Shown: piece by piece, positions 45,269-53,215 of the stretch
Layout: every line of letters begins with the position of its first letter
Position numbering within the stretch: position 1 is the stretch's first letter
NCBI RefSeq assembly: GCF_003991425.1
Contig: NZ_CP034346.1
Location: 657,501-721,500, forward strand
Direction of reading: 5' to 3'
DNA: 64,000 nt
From: Paenibacillus lutimineralis
Lineage (GTDB): Bacteria; Bacillota; Bacilli; Paenibacillales; Paenibacillaceae
Made by a program: the position numbers and the translations under genes
Notes under the pieces: model-generated
The model's input: only the letters and a program-made list of their open reading frames with translations
The model's database searches: none
Told to the model about the DNA's origin: nothing

Positions 45269-45905
45269 TGATCATCCCTCGGTTGGTGAAGGAACCAAGA
45301 ATATGATTGAGCAGGATCCAGATATGCAGGTCACGGTGTTCATGTCCGCGATAGAAGCGCTGGGGTTGGTGGAGCAGGAGAGCTTCGATGTGATGCTTTT
45401 TGATTTGAACATGCCGATTATAAGCGGGATTGAGCTGACGAAGCGAATTATGAAGGTCAGGCCGGAGAGCCGTATTCTGATATATACGGGGTATGAGATC
45501 AGTCCTAACTTCAACATTCTCGTTGAATCGGGTGTCAGTGGCGTGGTCAGTAAGACGGCGACTCGCGAGCAGCTACTTAATTCGATCCGCTGCGTTCTAC
45601 GCGATGAGGCAGTGATTCCGGTATCGCTGTTGCGTCAACTGCGGCGCAGAGAAATTCGTCTGAACCAAGGGCGGGAAGAGAAGTCGATGGAAGAGGTATC
45701 GATCAATGAGCGGGAGCAGGAAATTCTCCAGGAGGTCTCTAGTGGAAGCAGCAACAAGGATATTGCCTCTAGGCTATTGATGAGCCAGCGAACGGTCGAA
45801 TATAATCTGACACGTATCTTCGAGAAGCTTAATGTACGCTCGCGGTCGGAAGCGATTGTTGAGGCCAGACGACTGGGTCTGATTCACTCCAGTGAGTTCG
45901 TATAG
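45246..45905 (+). CDS. comA: ComA-like response regulator (NarL/FixJ type)
   Basis: 219 residues. The receiver domain has VDDHPSVGEGTKNMIEQDPDM, the phospho-Asp in MLFDLNMP (near residue 55) and ILIYTGYE, wording close to ComA (DDHPAVMEGTK, IVYTGYE). The LuxR-type HTH covers INEREQEILQEVSSGSSNKDIASRLLMSQRTVEYNLTRIFEKLNVRSRSEAI, again close to ComA (RSIEYSLTSIFNKLNVGSRTEA). It overlaps the comP-like gene. Expected to bind the CCGCAA/TTGCGG sites upstream of comX. Target genes outside the window are unknown. Confidence 0.9.
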   Translation: MVRILLVDDHPSVGEGTKNMIEQDPDMQVTVFMSAIEALGLVEQESFDVMLFDLNMPIISGIELTKRIMKVRPESRILIYTGYEISPNFNILVESGVSGVVSKTATREQLLNSIRCVLRDEAVIPVSLLRQLRRREIRLNQGREEKSMEEVSINEREQEILQEVSSGSSNKDIASRLLMSQRTVEYNLTRIFEKLNVRSRSEAIVEARRLGLIHSSEFV

Positions 45906-45916
45906 TGTGAGAAGAG

Positions 45917-45945
45917 AGAGCCATCCCATCGGATGGCTCTTCATG
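45917..45945. terminator. Hairpin between comA-like and tatD genes
   Basis: AGAGCCATCC pairs with GGATGGCTCT around CATC. No strong U-tract, but it lies between convergent genes. Confidence 0.6.
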
Positions 45946-45948
45946 ATA

Positions 45949-46776
45949 TTAGGTAAGGCCATAGAAGCGGCGAGTGTTATCGTACAGCACCTTTCTAGCT
46001 TCCTCCAGCGGTATGCCCCGGATATTTGCCCAGGCCGCTGCCGCGTCATTGACCATTTTGGGATGGGTAGTCTGCCCGCTAAAGGGTCCTTCAAAAGGCC
46101 ACGGGCCGTCCGTCTCCACCATCACCTGGTCAGTCGGATAGACGCGGGCCAGATCGATAATTTCTTCTTCATATAGAATATCAGGAGTGAATGACACGTA
46201 ATAACCGGATTCAGCCATTCTTGCAATCGTCGTAGCCGATCCTTTGAACCAGTGGAAATGCGCCTTCTTAATCTCATATTGCTCCAGAAGATCACAGACT
46301 CGGTCGGCATCGTCATATACGGCATGTAAGACAACCGGTTTATTATGCTTCTTCGCGAATTGCAGCATGAGCTCCAACAGTTGGATGTGCGGCTCCAGGT
46401 CAAAGGATTTCCCCTGCTCGGTAGCCTCCAGCCGTGAATAGTAAGGTAAACCGACCTCACCGACCGCAATCATCTCTGCGGTATGATCCTCCATCCATTG
46501 TAGCAGCAGCTGCAGCTCGTCCTCGGAAGGTACATTCTGTTCCGGATGATAGCCAAAGGCCGGGTATAGAAATCCAGGATTTGATTTGGCGAGCTTCCGA
46601 TTCTCCTGACTGGATTCCAGATCCTTGGAGACAGCGATCATGGCCTCGATGCTATGCTCGCGCATGTCTTGTATGATGGCTGTCCTCTCGTTCGCTTCGT
46701 ACATCTCAAAATGAATATGGGCATCCATCAAAGGCTGCCGCTCCGGCTTTATTAATGGTGAAAGATCTGAACTCAT
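45949..46776 (-). CDS. TatD family metal-dependent hydrolase
   Basis: 275 residues. The amidohydrolase-type TIM barrel of TatD is indicated by LMDAHIHFEMYE (metal-binding HxH near residue 20), MIAVGEVGLPYY (Glu ligand), KPVVLHAVYDDA (His), AHFHWFKGS (His) and DQVMVETDGPWPF (Asp). TatD-type proteins are Mg-dependent DNases or quality-control enzymes. The variant HIHFEMYE and the VGEVGLPYYSR differ somewhat from canonical TatD/YabD, so this is a diverged paralogue. Its 5' end faces the left inverted repeat of the recombinase segment. Confidence 0.85.
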   Translation of the reverse strand: MSSDLSPLIKPERQPLMDAHIHFEMYEANERTAIIQDMREHSIEAMIAVSKDLESSQENRKLAKSNPGFLYPAFGYHPEQNVPSEDELQLLLQWMEDHTAEMIAVGEVGLPYYSRLEATEQGKSFDLEPHIQLLELMLQFAKKHNKPVVLHAVYDDADRVCDLLEQYEIKKAHFHWFKGSATTIARMAESGYYVSFTPDILYEEEIIDLARVYPTDQVMVETDGPWPFEGPFSGQTTHPKMVNDAAAAWANIRGIPLEEARKVLYDNTRRFYGLT

Positions 46777-46870
46777 CAGCGTATTCCTTCCTTTCCTGAA
46801 CGTTCATTTTCACCTTTTACTATACATTTATGGCAGGTCAAATGCTATATCCTCGTGAAATATGGCGGAT

Positions 46871-46896
46871 ATGTCGTACAATATTAATTATGCGAC
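46871..46896. repeat. Left 26-bp inverted repeat flanking the recombinase segment
   Basis: ATGTCGTACAATATT + AATTATGCGAC. The exact reverse complement occurs at 48366-48391. Each copy is itself an imperfect dyad: 4-bp GTCG/CGAC ends with AAT/ATT inner matches, like a core site with two recombinase-binding arms. It lies 30 bases before the recombinase start and also contains possible -10 elements (TACAAT, TATTAAT). Confidence 0.85.
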
Positions 46897-46926
46897 ATGA
46901 CAACACGTCAACAGGAGGCTAATACC

Positions 46927-47892
46927 ATGGAGCTACATAACTATATGATGGAGGTTTCGGAACAATATTTTTTCCATTCGCTGAGCCAAGAATATGGTGA
47001 TGAGCAGATCATACAAATGTATCTGGCAGCATGTGCCAAGGTACCCAATACGAGAAGAAATTATTATCGCGCACTTGAACATTTTCGTGAGTTTTTATCA
47101 GGTATGCCAATGAAGGATGTTACCTGGAGGGAAATCGAGGCTTATAAGCTCTACTTGTCACAGGGAATTTATCGAGAGGGCGGGAGATCCCTCGCACCAG
47201 CGAGTGTTGCAGCATTTATCGCACCGTTGAAGTCCTTCTATAAATGGGGGAGCGACAGCAGTATCGGTATTTTTGAAAATAACCCAACGCTGAGTACAAA
47301 AATCCCGCAAATTGCTATAACAAGCCGCAAAAATTTCTTGACCAAAAAAGAAGTCGGTAAGCTGCTGGATAGTCTGCGTGAACAAAGTCTGCGTAACTAT
47401 TTGATTGGACTTTCCCTCGTCATGCTTGGACTACGTGTCTCTGAGCTTACTCATATTCGTTGGGGAGATTTCCATACAGATCCACTGGAAACGTCGATCT
47501 GGCTAACGATTTCTTATGCTAAGCGCGGGAAAATCCGTGAAGTGAAGATTCCGCATAAACTGTGGAATTTGTATACCGAGCATGCTCAGAGCCTCGAAGA
47601 GAGCAATGATCCAGATCCGGACCTTCTCCTGTTTCCAATTTCACCCAGGCAGATTCAGCGTATTATTCGGGAAGCAGGTGAGCGGTGCAATTTGAGCAAG
47701 AAGCCTACTCCGCACTGGCTGAGACATACGAATGCAACCCTGGCGCTGCTGCAGGGAGCATCACTGCAACAGGTTCAGGAGAGCCTTGGACACTCGCATA
47801 TTAATACAACTCAGAGATACTTACATACAGTAGAACAATTAAAGAAAGCGGCCCCTGATTTTGTTCAGGATTGTTTACAGGAGTTCATTTAA
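46927..47892 (+). CDS. Tyrosine recombinase (XerC/D-like integrase)
   Basis: 321 residues. An N-terminal SAM-like core-binding domain (residues 15-115) is followed by a catalytic domain with all expected residues: Arg in LGLRVSELTHIRW, Lys in YAKRGKIREVKIP, HxxR in PHWLRHTNATLAL, His in SLGHSHINTTQ and the nucleophile Tyr in TQRYLHT. The enzyme should be active. The start at 46927 has AGGAGG eight bases upstream. The gene lies between two exact inverted 26-bp repeats, so it most likely acts on these sites. It lacks an excisionase or phage neighbours. Confidence 0.88.
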   Translation: MELHNYMMEVSEQYFFHSLSQEYGDEQIIQMYLAACAKVPNTRRNYYRALEHFREFLSGMPMKDVTWREIEAYKLYLSQGIYREGGRSLAPASVAAFIAPLKSFYKWGSDSSIGIFENNPTLSTKIPQIAITSRKNFLTKKEVGKLLDSLREQSLRNYLIGLSLVMLGLRVSELTHIRWGDFHTDPLETSIWLTISYAKRGKIREVKIPHKLWNLYTEHAQSLEESNDPDPDLLLFPISPRQIQRIIREAGERCNLSKKPTPHWLRHTNATLALLQGASLQQVQESLGHSHINTTQRYLHTVEQLKKAAPDFVQDCLQEFI

Positions 47893-48365
47893 GTGGAGGA
47901 GAGAAAATTACTGCAATAATGCTGGCTTTTGTCATCTAGCGGCATGTGAATTTAAAAATTACTGCAAAAATGCAGCTTTTTCTTTATTAAATGCCCGATT
48001 TGAGGAGAAATTATAAAAATTCCTGCATATTTGCAGGAATTGTATTGGGATTTAAGAGTATCAAGTGGAAAAGCTGCATACCTGCAGTTTTCTACAATAT
48101 TTCGAATTTAGTGAAGCTGTCATGTCCGTAGAGAGAGAAATCCCCCTGCTATGCATGTATAAGTAGTGAATAGCATGACATTTTTACAGAATTCATCCGA
48201 ATATTTTCCAACTCTATTAAAATGTCAAGCATAAATTTAATAAATTGAATCTTTTTTCCTACAAATGTGACTTTATAGCTGTGCAAACGTTGTTCTTTTG
48301 TCCTATAATGTTAAATAGTTACAATAACAAACCTTACCAATACTCGTTCTTTTTGCATACTCTAC
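47893..48365. other. Non-coding part of the recombinase segment with four phased palindromes
   Basis: No credible gene. CTGCAATAATGCTG (47911), CTGCAAAAATGCAG (47962), CTGCATATTTGCAG (48023) and CTGCATACCTGCAG (48074) share the form CTGCA-N4-TGCAG, the first imperfect. Starts are 51, 61 and 51 bp apart, near whole helical turns. The third is extended by ATTC/GAAT. They may bind the recombinase or an accessory protein. The rest, to 48365, is AT-rich and could carry promoters reading towards the right repeat. Confidence 0.65.
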
Positions 48366-48391
48366 GTCGCATAATTAATATTGTACGACAT
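48366..48391. repeat. Right 26-bp inverted repeat flanking the recombinase segment
   Basis: Exact reverse complement of 46871-46896 (GTCGCATAATTAAT + ATTGTACGACAT). It lies 170 bases before the HD-GYP gene. Inversion between the two copies would flip 1469 bases including the recombinase. Confidence 0.85.
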
Positions 48392-48560
48392 CATTCCCGT
48401 GATGATCATATTTTATTCATATCGGCTAAATTCCGGTATATTTCTACTCTTGATAGGGTGGTAGATTTTTGAAAACTTAAGAGGGGGCGGGCCATAGGAT
48501 AAGCGGGATAATTTGGTGTAACCAGAGCTTCAGGCAGACTAAGTTTTTAGGGGGATAAAC

Positions 48561-49178
48561 GTGGTCGTTTCAGCTGATCTTATAGAACAACTGTATATAG
48601 ATAAGCATTCAGATATGGCATCATGGATCAAGTTATTGTTGTACAAGCATCCTGAGATCTATCATCACTCTGTAAGAGTGGCTATGCTAGCCGAGAAGAT
48701 AGCAAAGCCACTGGAATTGAGCATTGAAGATAAGGGGCAGCTGATTCGCGGCTGCTTCCTACATGATATAGGCAAGTCGATGATTCCCCGCGAGGTTGTG
48801 CTTCGGAAGGAATCGTTGTCAAAGAATCAACTTGAGATTATTAAGCTATACCCTATCATAGGGGCCGAGATGATTGAGAGTAATCCAGGATTTGGCTCGG
48901 ATATTATTCATATCGTTAAGTATCATCAGGAGAGATGGGATGGAGGCGGGTATCCAGAGGGGCTAAATGGGGAAGAGATTCCTTATGCAGCTAGGATCTG
49001 CGCAGTAATCGATACCTTTGACCTGATGATGTCAAGCCGCAAGGGTAACAGGAAATACAAGGTTGGAGATGCTAAGCGTGAGTTATTGAAACTTCGAGGT
49101 ACCGAGTTTGATCCTGAGATTGTGGACGCTTTGAACAAATTGCCGGATCAGGTTCTGAATATTCTTTCACTTGACTAG
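48561..49178 (+). CDS. HD-GYP domain phosphohydrolase
   Basis: 205 residues. HHSVRVAMLAEKIAKPLELS, CFLHDIGKSMIPREVVLRKESLSKNQLEIIKLYPIIGAEMI (HDxGK) and VKYHQERWDGGGYPEGLNGEEIPYAARICAVIDTFDLMMSSR (H-Q-E-x-x-DGxGYP) define an HD-GYP domain. Many of these hydrolyse cyclic di-GMP. The second His of the HHE motif is Gln. No sensor domain is attached. GTG start with AGGGGGA upstream. Its promoter would lie next to or within the recombinase segment, making it a candidate for switching. Confidence 0.87.
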   Translation: MVVSADLIEQLYIDKHSDMASWIKLLLYKHPEIYHHSVRVAMLAEKIAKPLELSIEDKGQLIRGCFLHDIGKSMIPREVVLRKESLSKNQLEIIKLYPIIGAEMIESNPGFGSDIIHIVKYHQERWDGGGYPEGLNGEEIPYAARICAVIDTFDLMMSSRKGNRKYKVGDAKRELLKLRGTEFDPEIVDALNKLPDQVLNILSLD

Positions 49179-49221
49179 GTTTATCTGAAATATTGGACTA
49201 GAAATGGAGGACACATCATTG

Positions 49222-49569
49222 ATGCAAGCAGGCCTACAAATTCTCGAGTACCCGGATGTAAGTGACAAGGAACTGAGAGAAGCAATGATGGCAGGGATGA
49301 GAGTCATAAATCTGCAAGTGGCGTTATCTTTGGAATGTGAGCAGCCTTTACTGCGTATTTGTATGATCGATGCCAAACTTAGAGCCGTTCATCAGGTGTT
49401 CGACAGCAATCCGAAGGTACCGATGTGGTTAGGTAAGGAAGCGAGCAGCGAAGTCTACCATACATCCTGGCTTATTGCCGTAGATACAGAGCCGGAGTAT
49501 ATCCAGCAGTGGGTCCTTCTGATGCAGGATGTCGATCAAGTAAAGATCACCGAGTATATTTACCAATAA
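49222..49569 (+). CDS. Conserved-looking protein of unknown function (115 aa)
   Basis: I do not recognise this protein. From the ATG at 49222 (GGAGG eleven bases upstream) it has 115 residues: no membrane segment, no signal peptide, a mixed alpha/beta appearance (LQILEYPDVSDKELREAMMAGM, LRICMIDAKLRAVHQVF, WVLLMQDVDQVKITEYIY). An ATG at 49204 would add six residues but lacks a ribosome site. It follows the HD-GYP gene by 43 bases on the same strand, probably cotranscribed, and ends before a strong terminator. Confidence 0.6.
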   Translation: MQAGLQILEYPDVSDKELREAMMAGMRVINLQVALSLECEQPLLRICMIDAKLRAVHQVFDSNPKVPMWLGKEASSEVYHTSWLIAVDTEPEYIQQWVLLMQDVDQVKITEYIYQ

Positions 49570-49622
49570 AAAAACCAGCCGAAAGTGACGACAGTAGTCA
49601 ATTCACAGCGGCTGGTTTTTTG
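49570..49622. terminator. Bidirectional intrinsic terminator
   Basis: AAAAAACCAGCCG pairs with CGGCTGGTTTTTT, giving U-tracts on both strands. It serves both the gene at 49222 and the thiamin operon on the minus strand; its right arm lies inside the last codons of the ATPase gene. Confidence 0.88.
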
Positions 49623-50413
49623 TGCATTTGTTCGCGCATTTGAGCGGCGATCTCGCGCTTAAGCTCCAGGAAGCGAGGATCATCAATCAATTGCTCCGAG
49701 CGAGGACGGGCAAAAGGCACTTCGATCTTATGCAGTACGGACGCCGGTCTACTGGAAAATAAATAGATCGTATCAGACAGCATGAGGGCTTCCTCAATAC
49801 TATGTGTGATCATAAGCACGGTGCGCTGATTCTCTTCCCATATATCGAGCAGCCAACGCTGCATATCGCTTCGGGTCAGGGCATCGAGCGCGCTGAAAGG
49901 TTCATCCAGACAGAGCACTTCCTGCGGAGCAAGCAGTCCACGTAAGAAGGAAGCACGCTGTTGCATACCGCCTGACAGCTTGTGCGGGTAAGCCTGTTCG
50001 AATTCGCCCAATCCGGCCTTGGCCAGCCAGGCTCTTGCTTCTTCGCGTGCCGCTTTAATCGGCATACCAGCAATTTCTCTGGACAGAATGACATTGTCGA
50101 GCGTACTGCGCCAAGGGAAAAGCGCTGGCTTCTGCGGAACATAGCTGATGTGGCCACGCTCGCCCGTGATGTCTGCGCCATGCAGCAGGACCTTGCCTGC
50201 GTCTGGATTGACCAGGCCGCCGATGACGTGGAATAAAGTACTCTTCCCGCAGCCGGACGGACCGATTATGGACACGAACTTCCCGATTGGAACGGTTAAT
50301 GAGACATCATTCAGCACAGGTAAACTTTGCTTTCTTTCGCGAAATGCAAGGCGGGCCGTCTGGATTTCCAGAGCGGGAGGGGTCGGCTTATGCTTATTCA
50401 TTTCTGTATTCAT
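49598..50413 (-). CDS. thiZ: ABC transporter ATPase for thiamin precursor (ThiZ-like)
   Basis: 271 residues. Walker A GPSGCGKSTL, Q-loop SYVPQKPALFPW, signature HKLSGGMQQRASFLRGLL, Walker B EVLCLDEPFSALDALTR and H-loop MITHSIEEAL: the NitT/TauT/Ssu-type importer ATPase subfamily. Last gene of an operon led by a TPP riboswitch, with permease and binding protein, so the substrate is probably a thiamin pyrimidine precursor (HMP or formylaminopyrimidine). Confidence 0.87.
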   Translation of the reverse strand: MNTEMNKHKPTPPALEIQTARLAFRERKQSLPVLNDVSLTVPIGKFVSIIGPSGCGKSTLFHVIGGLVNPDAGKVLLHGADITGERGHISYVPQKPALFPWRSTLDNVILSREIAGMPIKAAREEARAWLAKAGLGEFEQAYPHKLSGGMQQRASFLRGLLAPQEVLCLDEPFSALDALTRSDMQRWLLDIWEENQRTVLMITHSIEEALMLSDTIYLFSSRPASVLHKIEVPFARPRSEQLIDDPRFLELKREIAAQMREQMHKKPAAVN

Positions 50414-50428
50414 TGCGTAAGCCCCTTT

Positions 50429-51199
50429 CTATTTATCATCACTGGACGGATGGTAGCGGATAAGCCATTTCTCAATGAATGAGATAAGCAGGAACATCGC
50501 CAGGCTGATCGTTACGATAATCGCAATAGCGACAAATATTTTGTCAGTACGGAAGGAGGACTTCTGCAGCATCATATAATACCCGATTCCTTTGCTCGCA
50601 CCGATCCATTCTGCAATGATCGCCCCCATGACGCTGTAGGTAGCGGCAATCTTCGCTCCAGACATGATCGCGGGTAGCGCATACGGCACCTCCAGCTTGG
50701 TGAAAATATTCCACTTCGAAGCCCCGGCCATCCGCATATAGTCCAGCATGACACGGTCTGTACGGCTTAATCCGTCCATGGCCGCCACTGCGACAGGAAA
50801 GAAGCAGACCAATGTAATGACGATGATCTTAGGCAGGATGCCAAATCCGAACCAGATCATAAGCAGGGGTGCCAAGGCGATGATCGGGACATTCTGACTG
50901 AGAATGATCAGCGGGTAGAGAGCCTTTCTGAGGAAAGGGATATAATGCAGTACAAAAGCGACCAACAGCCCGACAAGAATACCGATCGAGAAACCTAGCA
51001 GCATAAGTCTAAGCGTAGCCTGTGTGTGATCCCACAACCCGGCAGCACCAGCAGCCGCTTCATGAGCGATATCGGCAGGACTCGGCAGCGTCCACTTATT
51101 GATATGAAATAGAGATGTAGCTGTCTGCCATATAATGAGGAACAAGATGACCGCCACAAGGGGCGGCCATACACTGCTCCAGATACGACGAAGCCTCAT
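50429..51199 (-). CDS. thiX: ABC transporter permease for thiamin precursor (ThiX-like)
   Basis: 256 residues, six membrane helices. The EAA loop MDGLSRTDRVMLDYMRMAGASKWNIFTKLEVPYALPAIMSGAKIAATYSVMGAIIAEWIGA is typical of NitT/TauT-type permeases. Start overlaps the stop of the preceding gene (ATGA). Fits the ThiXYZ-type importer under TPP riboswitch control. Confidence 0.87.
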   Translation of the reverse strand: MRLRRIWSSVWPPLVAVILFLIIWQTATSLFHINKWTLPSPADIAHEAAAGAAGLWDHTQATLRLMLLGFSIGILVGLLVAFVLHYIPFLRKALYPLIILSQNVPIIALAPLLMIWFGFGILPKIIVITLVCFFPVAVAAMDGLSRTDRVMLDYMRMAGASKWNIFTKLEVPYALPAIMSGAKIAATYSVMGAIIAEWIGASKGIGYYMMLQKSSFRTDKIFVAIAIIVTISLAMFLLISFIEKWLIRYHPSSDDK

Positions 51200-51489
51200 G
51201 GACGATACTTCTCCGTCAGCTTATCCATGCTGGCACCTTCCGGATTGTAGTAGATTTTAATCTGGGAGATCACATTTTTGCTACCGAATTCGATGACAGC
51301 TTCGTTCATTTCTTTGATGATGTCCAGCAGGTGGCTTAGCTCGCCCTCCATCGTTGTCTCTAGCGGGCTCACCTGATATTTCACGCCAGAAGCCTGGATG
51401 ACTTCAATTGCACGGTCGACGTAAGGAATCGAATCTTCCCCGCCCGGTGTCTTCGGAATAATCTGAATACTTACTAATGCATTAGCCAT
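51196..51489 (-). CDS. MTH1187/YkoF-type thiamin-binding protein
   Basis: 97 residues: MANALVSIQIIPKTPGGEDSIPYVDRAIEVIQASGVKYQVSPLETTMEGELSHLLDIIKEMNEAVIEFGSKNVISQIKIYYNPEG is the MTH1187 (thiamine-binding, formerly DUF77) ferredoxin-like fold. Such proteins bind thiamin or its hydroxymethylpyrimidine moiety in the cytoplasm. AGAGAGGATG upstream sets the start at 51489. Second gene of the operon. Confidence 0.85.
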   Translation of the reverse strand: MANALVSIQIIPKTPGGEDSIPYVDRAIEVIQASGVKYQVSPLETTMEGELSHLLDIIKEMNEAVIEFGSKNVISQIKIYYNPEGASMDKLTEKYRP

Positions 51490-51557
51490 ATATGGACATC
51501 CTCTCTGATACAAAATTTAAGAAACAAGTGGTTTACATTTGTAGCGCGGTCAATTCG

Positions 51558-52592
51558 TTATTTGTTCTCCGGTAGAAAATCATTCGTAAAAGCAGCATCT
51601 GCATCTAGCGGCTTCTCAATCAGCTTCTTCTCATACATCCAATCGGAGTAATTCTGCCATACGGATTGTTTCTGTTCACCCCAACGGGCAGCATCATCCT
51701 GGTATTTCGGGCTAAGCCATTTCTGGCTGGCGATGACCAGATCTTTATCGAGATCAGGTACGGCATTCAGCAGAATATCAGCTGCTTCCTCCGGATGCTG
51801 GATCGCATATTGATATCCTTTGGAGGTGGCACGTAGGAACGCCTTAATTAATTCAGGATCGTCCTTGATCTGCTTCTCATTGGTTGAAATAACCGGAGTG
51901 TAGTAATCGAGCTTATCCGAGTAGTCCTTCACGTAGAGCATATCAAGCGGCTCGCCACGCAACTCGGCTTCGATACCAGTCCAGGCATAGAAGATCCAGG
52001 CAAAATCGATATCTCTCTTCACGGCGGTGAAGAAGTCGGCTTCGCCCATATTGATAATTTTTACCTTATTAACATCTCCGCCATCGATATCCATGATCGA
52101 TTTCATGACGGCCTCTTCGACGGGTGAACCCCAGCCGCCGTAGGTCTTGCCTTCAAAGTCCTTAGGTGCCTTGATGCTCCGGTCCACAGGCGCGGCGAAG
52201 CCGGATGTATTATGCTGAATAACGGCCGCGATCGAGACGAGGGGCACGCCTTGAGTACGACCTTGTGTCACGCTCTCCTGATAGCTGATTCCGAAAGGTA
52301 CTTCACCGGATGCAACCATTGCGTCCGCACCGCCAGAGCCCGGCAGCAGTATGTCTAGCTTCAGGCCCTCCTCTTCATAGAACCCTTTGGCCTGTGCAAC
52401 ATAGAGACCGGTATGGTTCGTATTCGGACTCCAGTCCAGCACGAATTTAACATCACGCAGCTCCTTCGTCTGTCCTCCCGTTGCTGCATTTCCGTTAGCG
52501 GCCGATGTGTTGGCATTATTCGCTTTGCCGCAGCCCGCGATGATGACAAGCAGGCAGGACAAGGCAAGCAGAACCCATTTTGATCGATGCAA
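51558..52592 (-). CDS. thiY: Thiamin-precursor substrate-binding lipoprotein (ThiY-like, NMT1/THI5 family)
   Basis: 344 residues from a TTG at 52592 (GGAGGGA eight bases upstream). Lipobox LLVIIAGCGK, then the NMT1/THI5-like fold: LRDVKFVLDWSPNTNHTGLYVAQAKGFYEEEGLKLDILLPGSGGADAMVASGEVPFGISYQESV. This is the ThiY type that binds N-formyl-4-amino-5-aminomethyl-2-methylpyrimidine or HMP. First coding gene after the TPP riboswitch. A 313-bp repeat lies between the riboswitch terminator and this gene. Confidence 0.9.
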   Translation of the reverse strand: MHRSKWVLLALSCLLVIIAGCGKANNANTSAANGNAATGGQTKELRDVKFVLDWSPNTNHTGLYVAQAKGFYEEEGLKLDILLPGSGGADAMVASGEVPFGISYQESVTQGRTQGVPLVSIAAVIQHNTSGFAAPVDRSIKAPKDFEGKTYGGWGSPVEEAVMKSIMDIDGGDVNKVKIINMGEADFFTAVKRDIDFAWIFYAWTGIEAELRGEPLDMLYVKDYSDKLDYYTPVISTNEKQIKDDPELIKAFLRATSKGYQYAIQHPEEAADILLNAVPDLDKDLVIASQKWLSPKYQDDAARWGEQKQSVWQNYSDWMYEKKLIEKPLDADAAFTNDFLPENK

Positions 52593-52637
52593 TGATATTC
52601 CCTCCTTCAAGATGTCTAATCCGTATTCACTTCTAGA

Positions 52638-52950
52638 GGTAGTTCAAAAAGTCTAATTTTGATAAGAAAACCAATCGAGGCCAATTCAAGGATGAGCGAC
52701 CGCGATTCAGTGGTAGGTTTTCTTGCGAAGTAACACTGAGAGCTTATTCGACATCGAATCTTGAATTCAGCCGGGCCTAAGCAAATGCTTACGAAGTCAT
52801 GTTTCCTTCGGAAACATCTCAGGTGCTCACGTACCCACTACGTACGCTCCGCTCCTCAGGCCCTAGCTTCATCCAACTGAAGCGTTTTGAAAAAACGCAC
52901 ATCGGAAGCATAAGCTTCGGTGCTGAAAACCGAACTTTTTGAACACGTAC
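52638..52950. repeat. MITE-like repeat, copy D (fullest copy)
   Basis: About 313 bases with terminal inverted repeats (GGTAGTTCAAAAAGTC ... CTTTTTGAACACGTAC). An 11-base direct repeat, ACTTCTAGAGG, lies at both borders (52629-52639 and 52949-52959), possibly a target duplication. It contains all blocks found in copies A, B and C. It sits in the 5' leader of the thiamin operon, downstream of the riboswitch terminator. Confidence 0.82.
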
Positions 52951-53030
52951 TTCTAGAGGAACTTACACTTCTAGTGTTCCTGATCATTTCCGAATGAAGC
53001 CGGTAGTTAATAGGTTTAAATATACAGGAT

Positions 53031-53060
53031 GCAAAAAAAGCGCCCCGGATCGGGACGCAT
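53031..53060 (-). terminator. Riboswitch-controlled intrinsic terminator
   Basis: On the minus strand GCGTCCC-GATCC-GGGGCGC is followed by TTTTTTTG. It lies 40 bases after the TPP aptamer and is the expected OFF-state terminator. Confidence 0.85.
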
Positions 53061-53099
53061 AGGTGCACTTGAATATGAGCATAGCTTCATACCTGCATT

Positions 53100-53190
53100 T
53101 CTTCCTACGCTGGCATTACCCAGATCAGGTTAAAGGGTCAGTATCTTCTCGGGATACAATCTCAGCCGGCCTATTCCAGCTCCCCTGAAC
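53100..53190 (-). promoter_or_regulatory. TPP riboswitch (THI element)
   Basis: Read on the minus strand: GGGGAGCTGGAATAGGC, CTGAGATTGTATC, ACCCTTTAACCTGATCTGGG, TAATGCCAGCGTAGG. These are the conserved P1-P5 and bulge sequences of the TPP aptamer. With TPP bound, the terminator at 53031 should form and shut the thiamin-precursor transporter operon. Confidence 0.95.
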
Positions 53191-53215
53191 TATTGAACTA
53201 CGGATTACAATTGCC

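Noticed and set aside
46927..47892. Remnant of a prophage or integrative element
   Set aside because: No phage, relaxase or excisionase genes, no tRNA attachment site, and the repeats are inverted rather than direct, which suits inversion rather than integration.
47911..48087. CRISPR array
   Set aside because: The four repeated units are only 14 bp palindromes with 37-47 bp between them and no longer identical repeat; no cas genes nearby.
48245..48472. 75-codon plus-strand frame across the right inverted repeat
   Set aside because: No ribosome site; it would be cut by inversion of the segment; composition matches AT-rich non-coding DNA.
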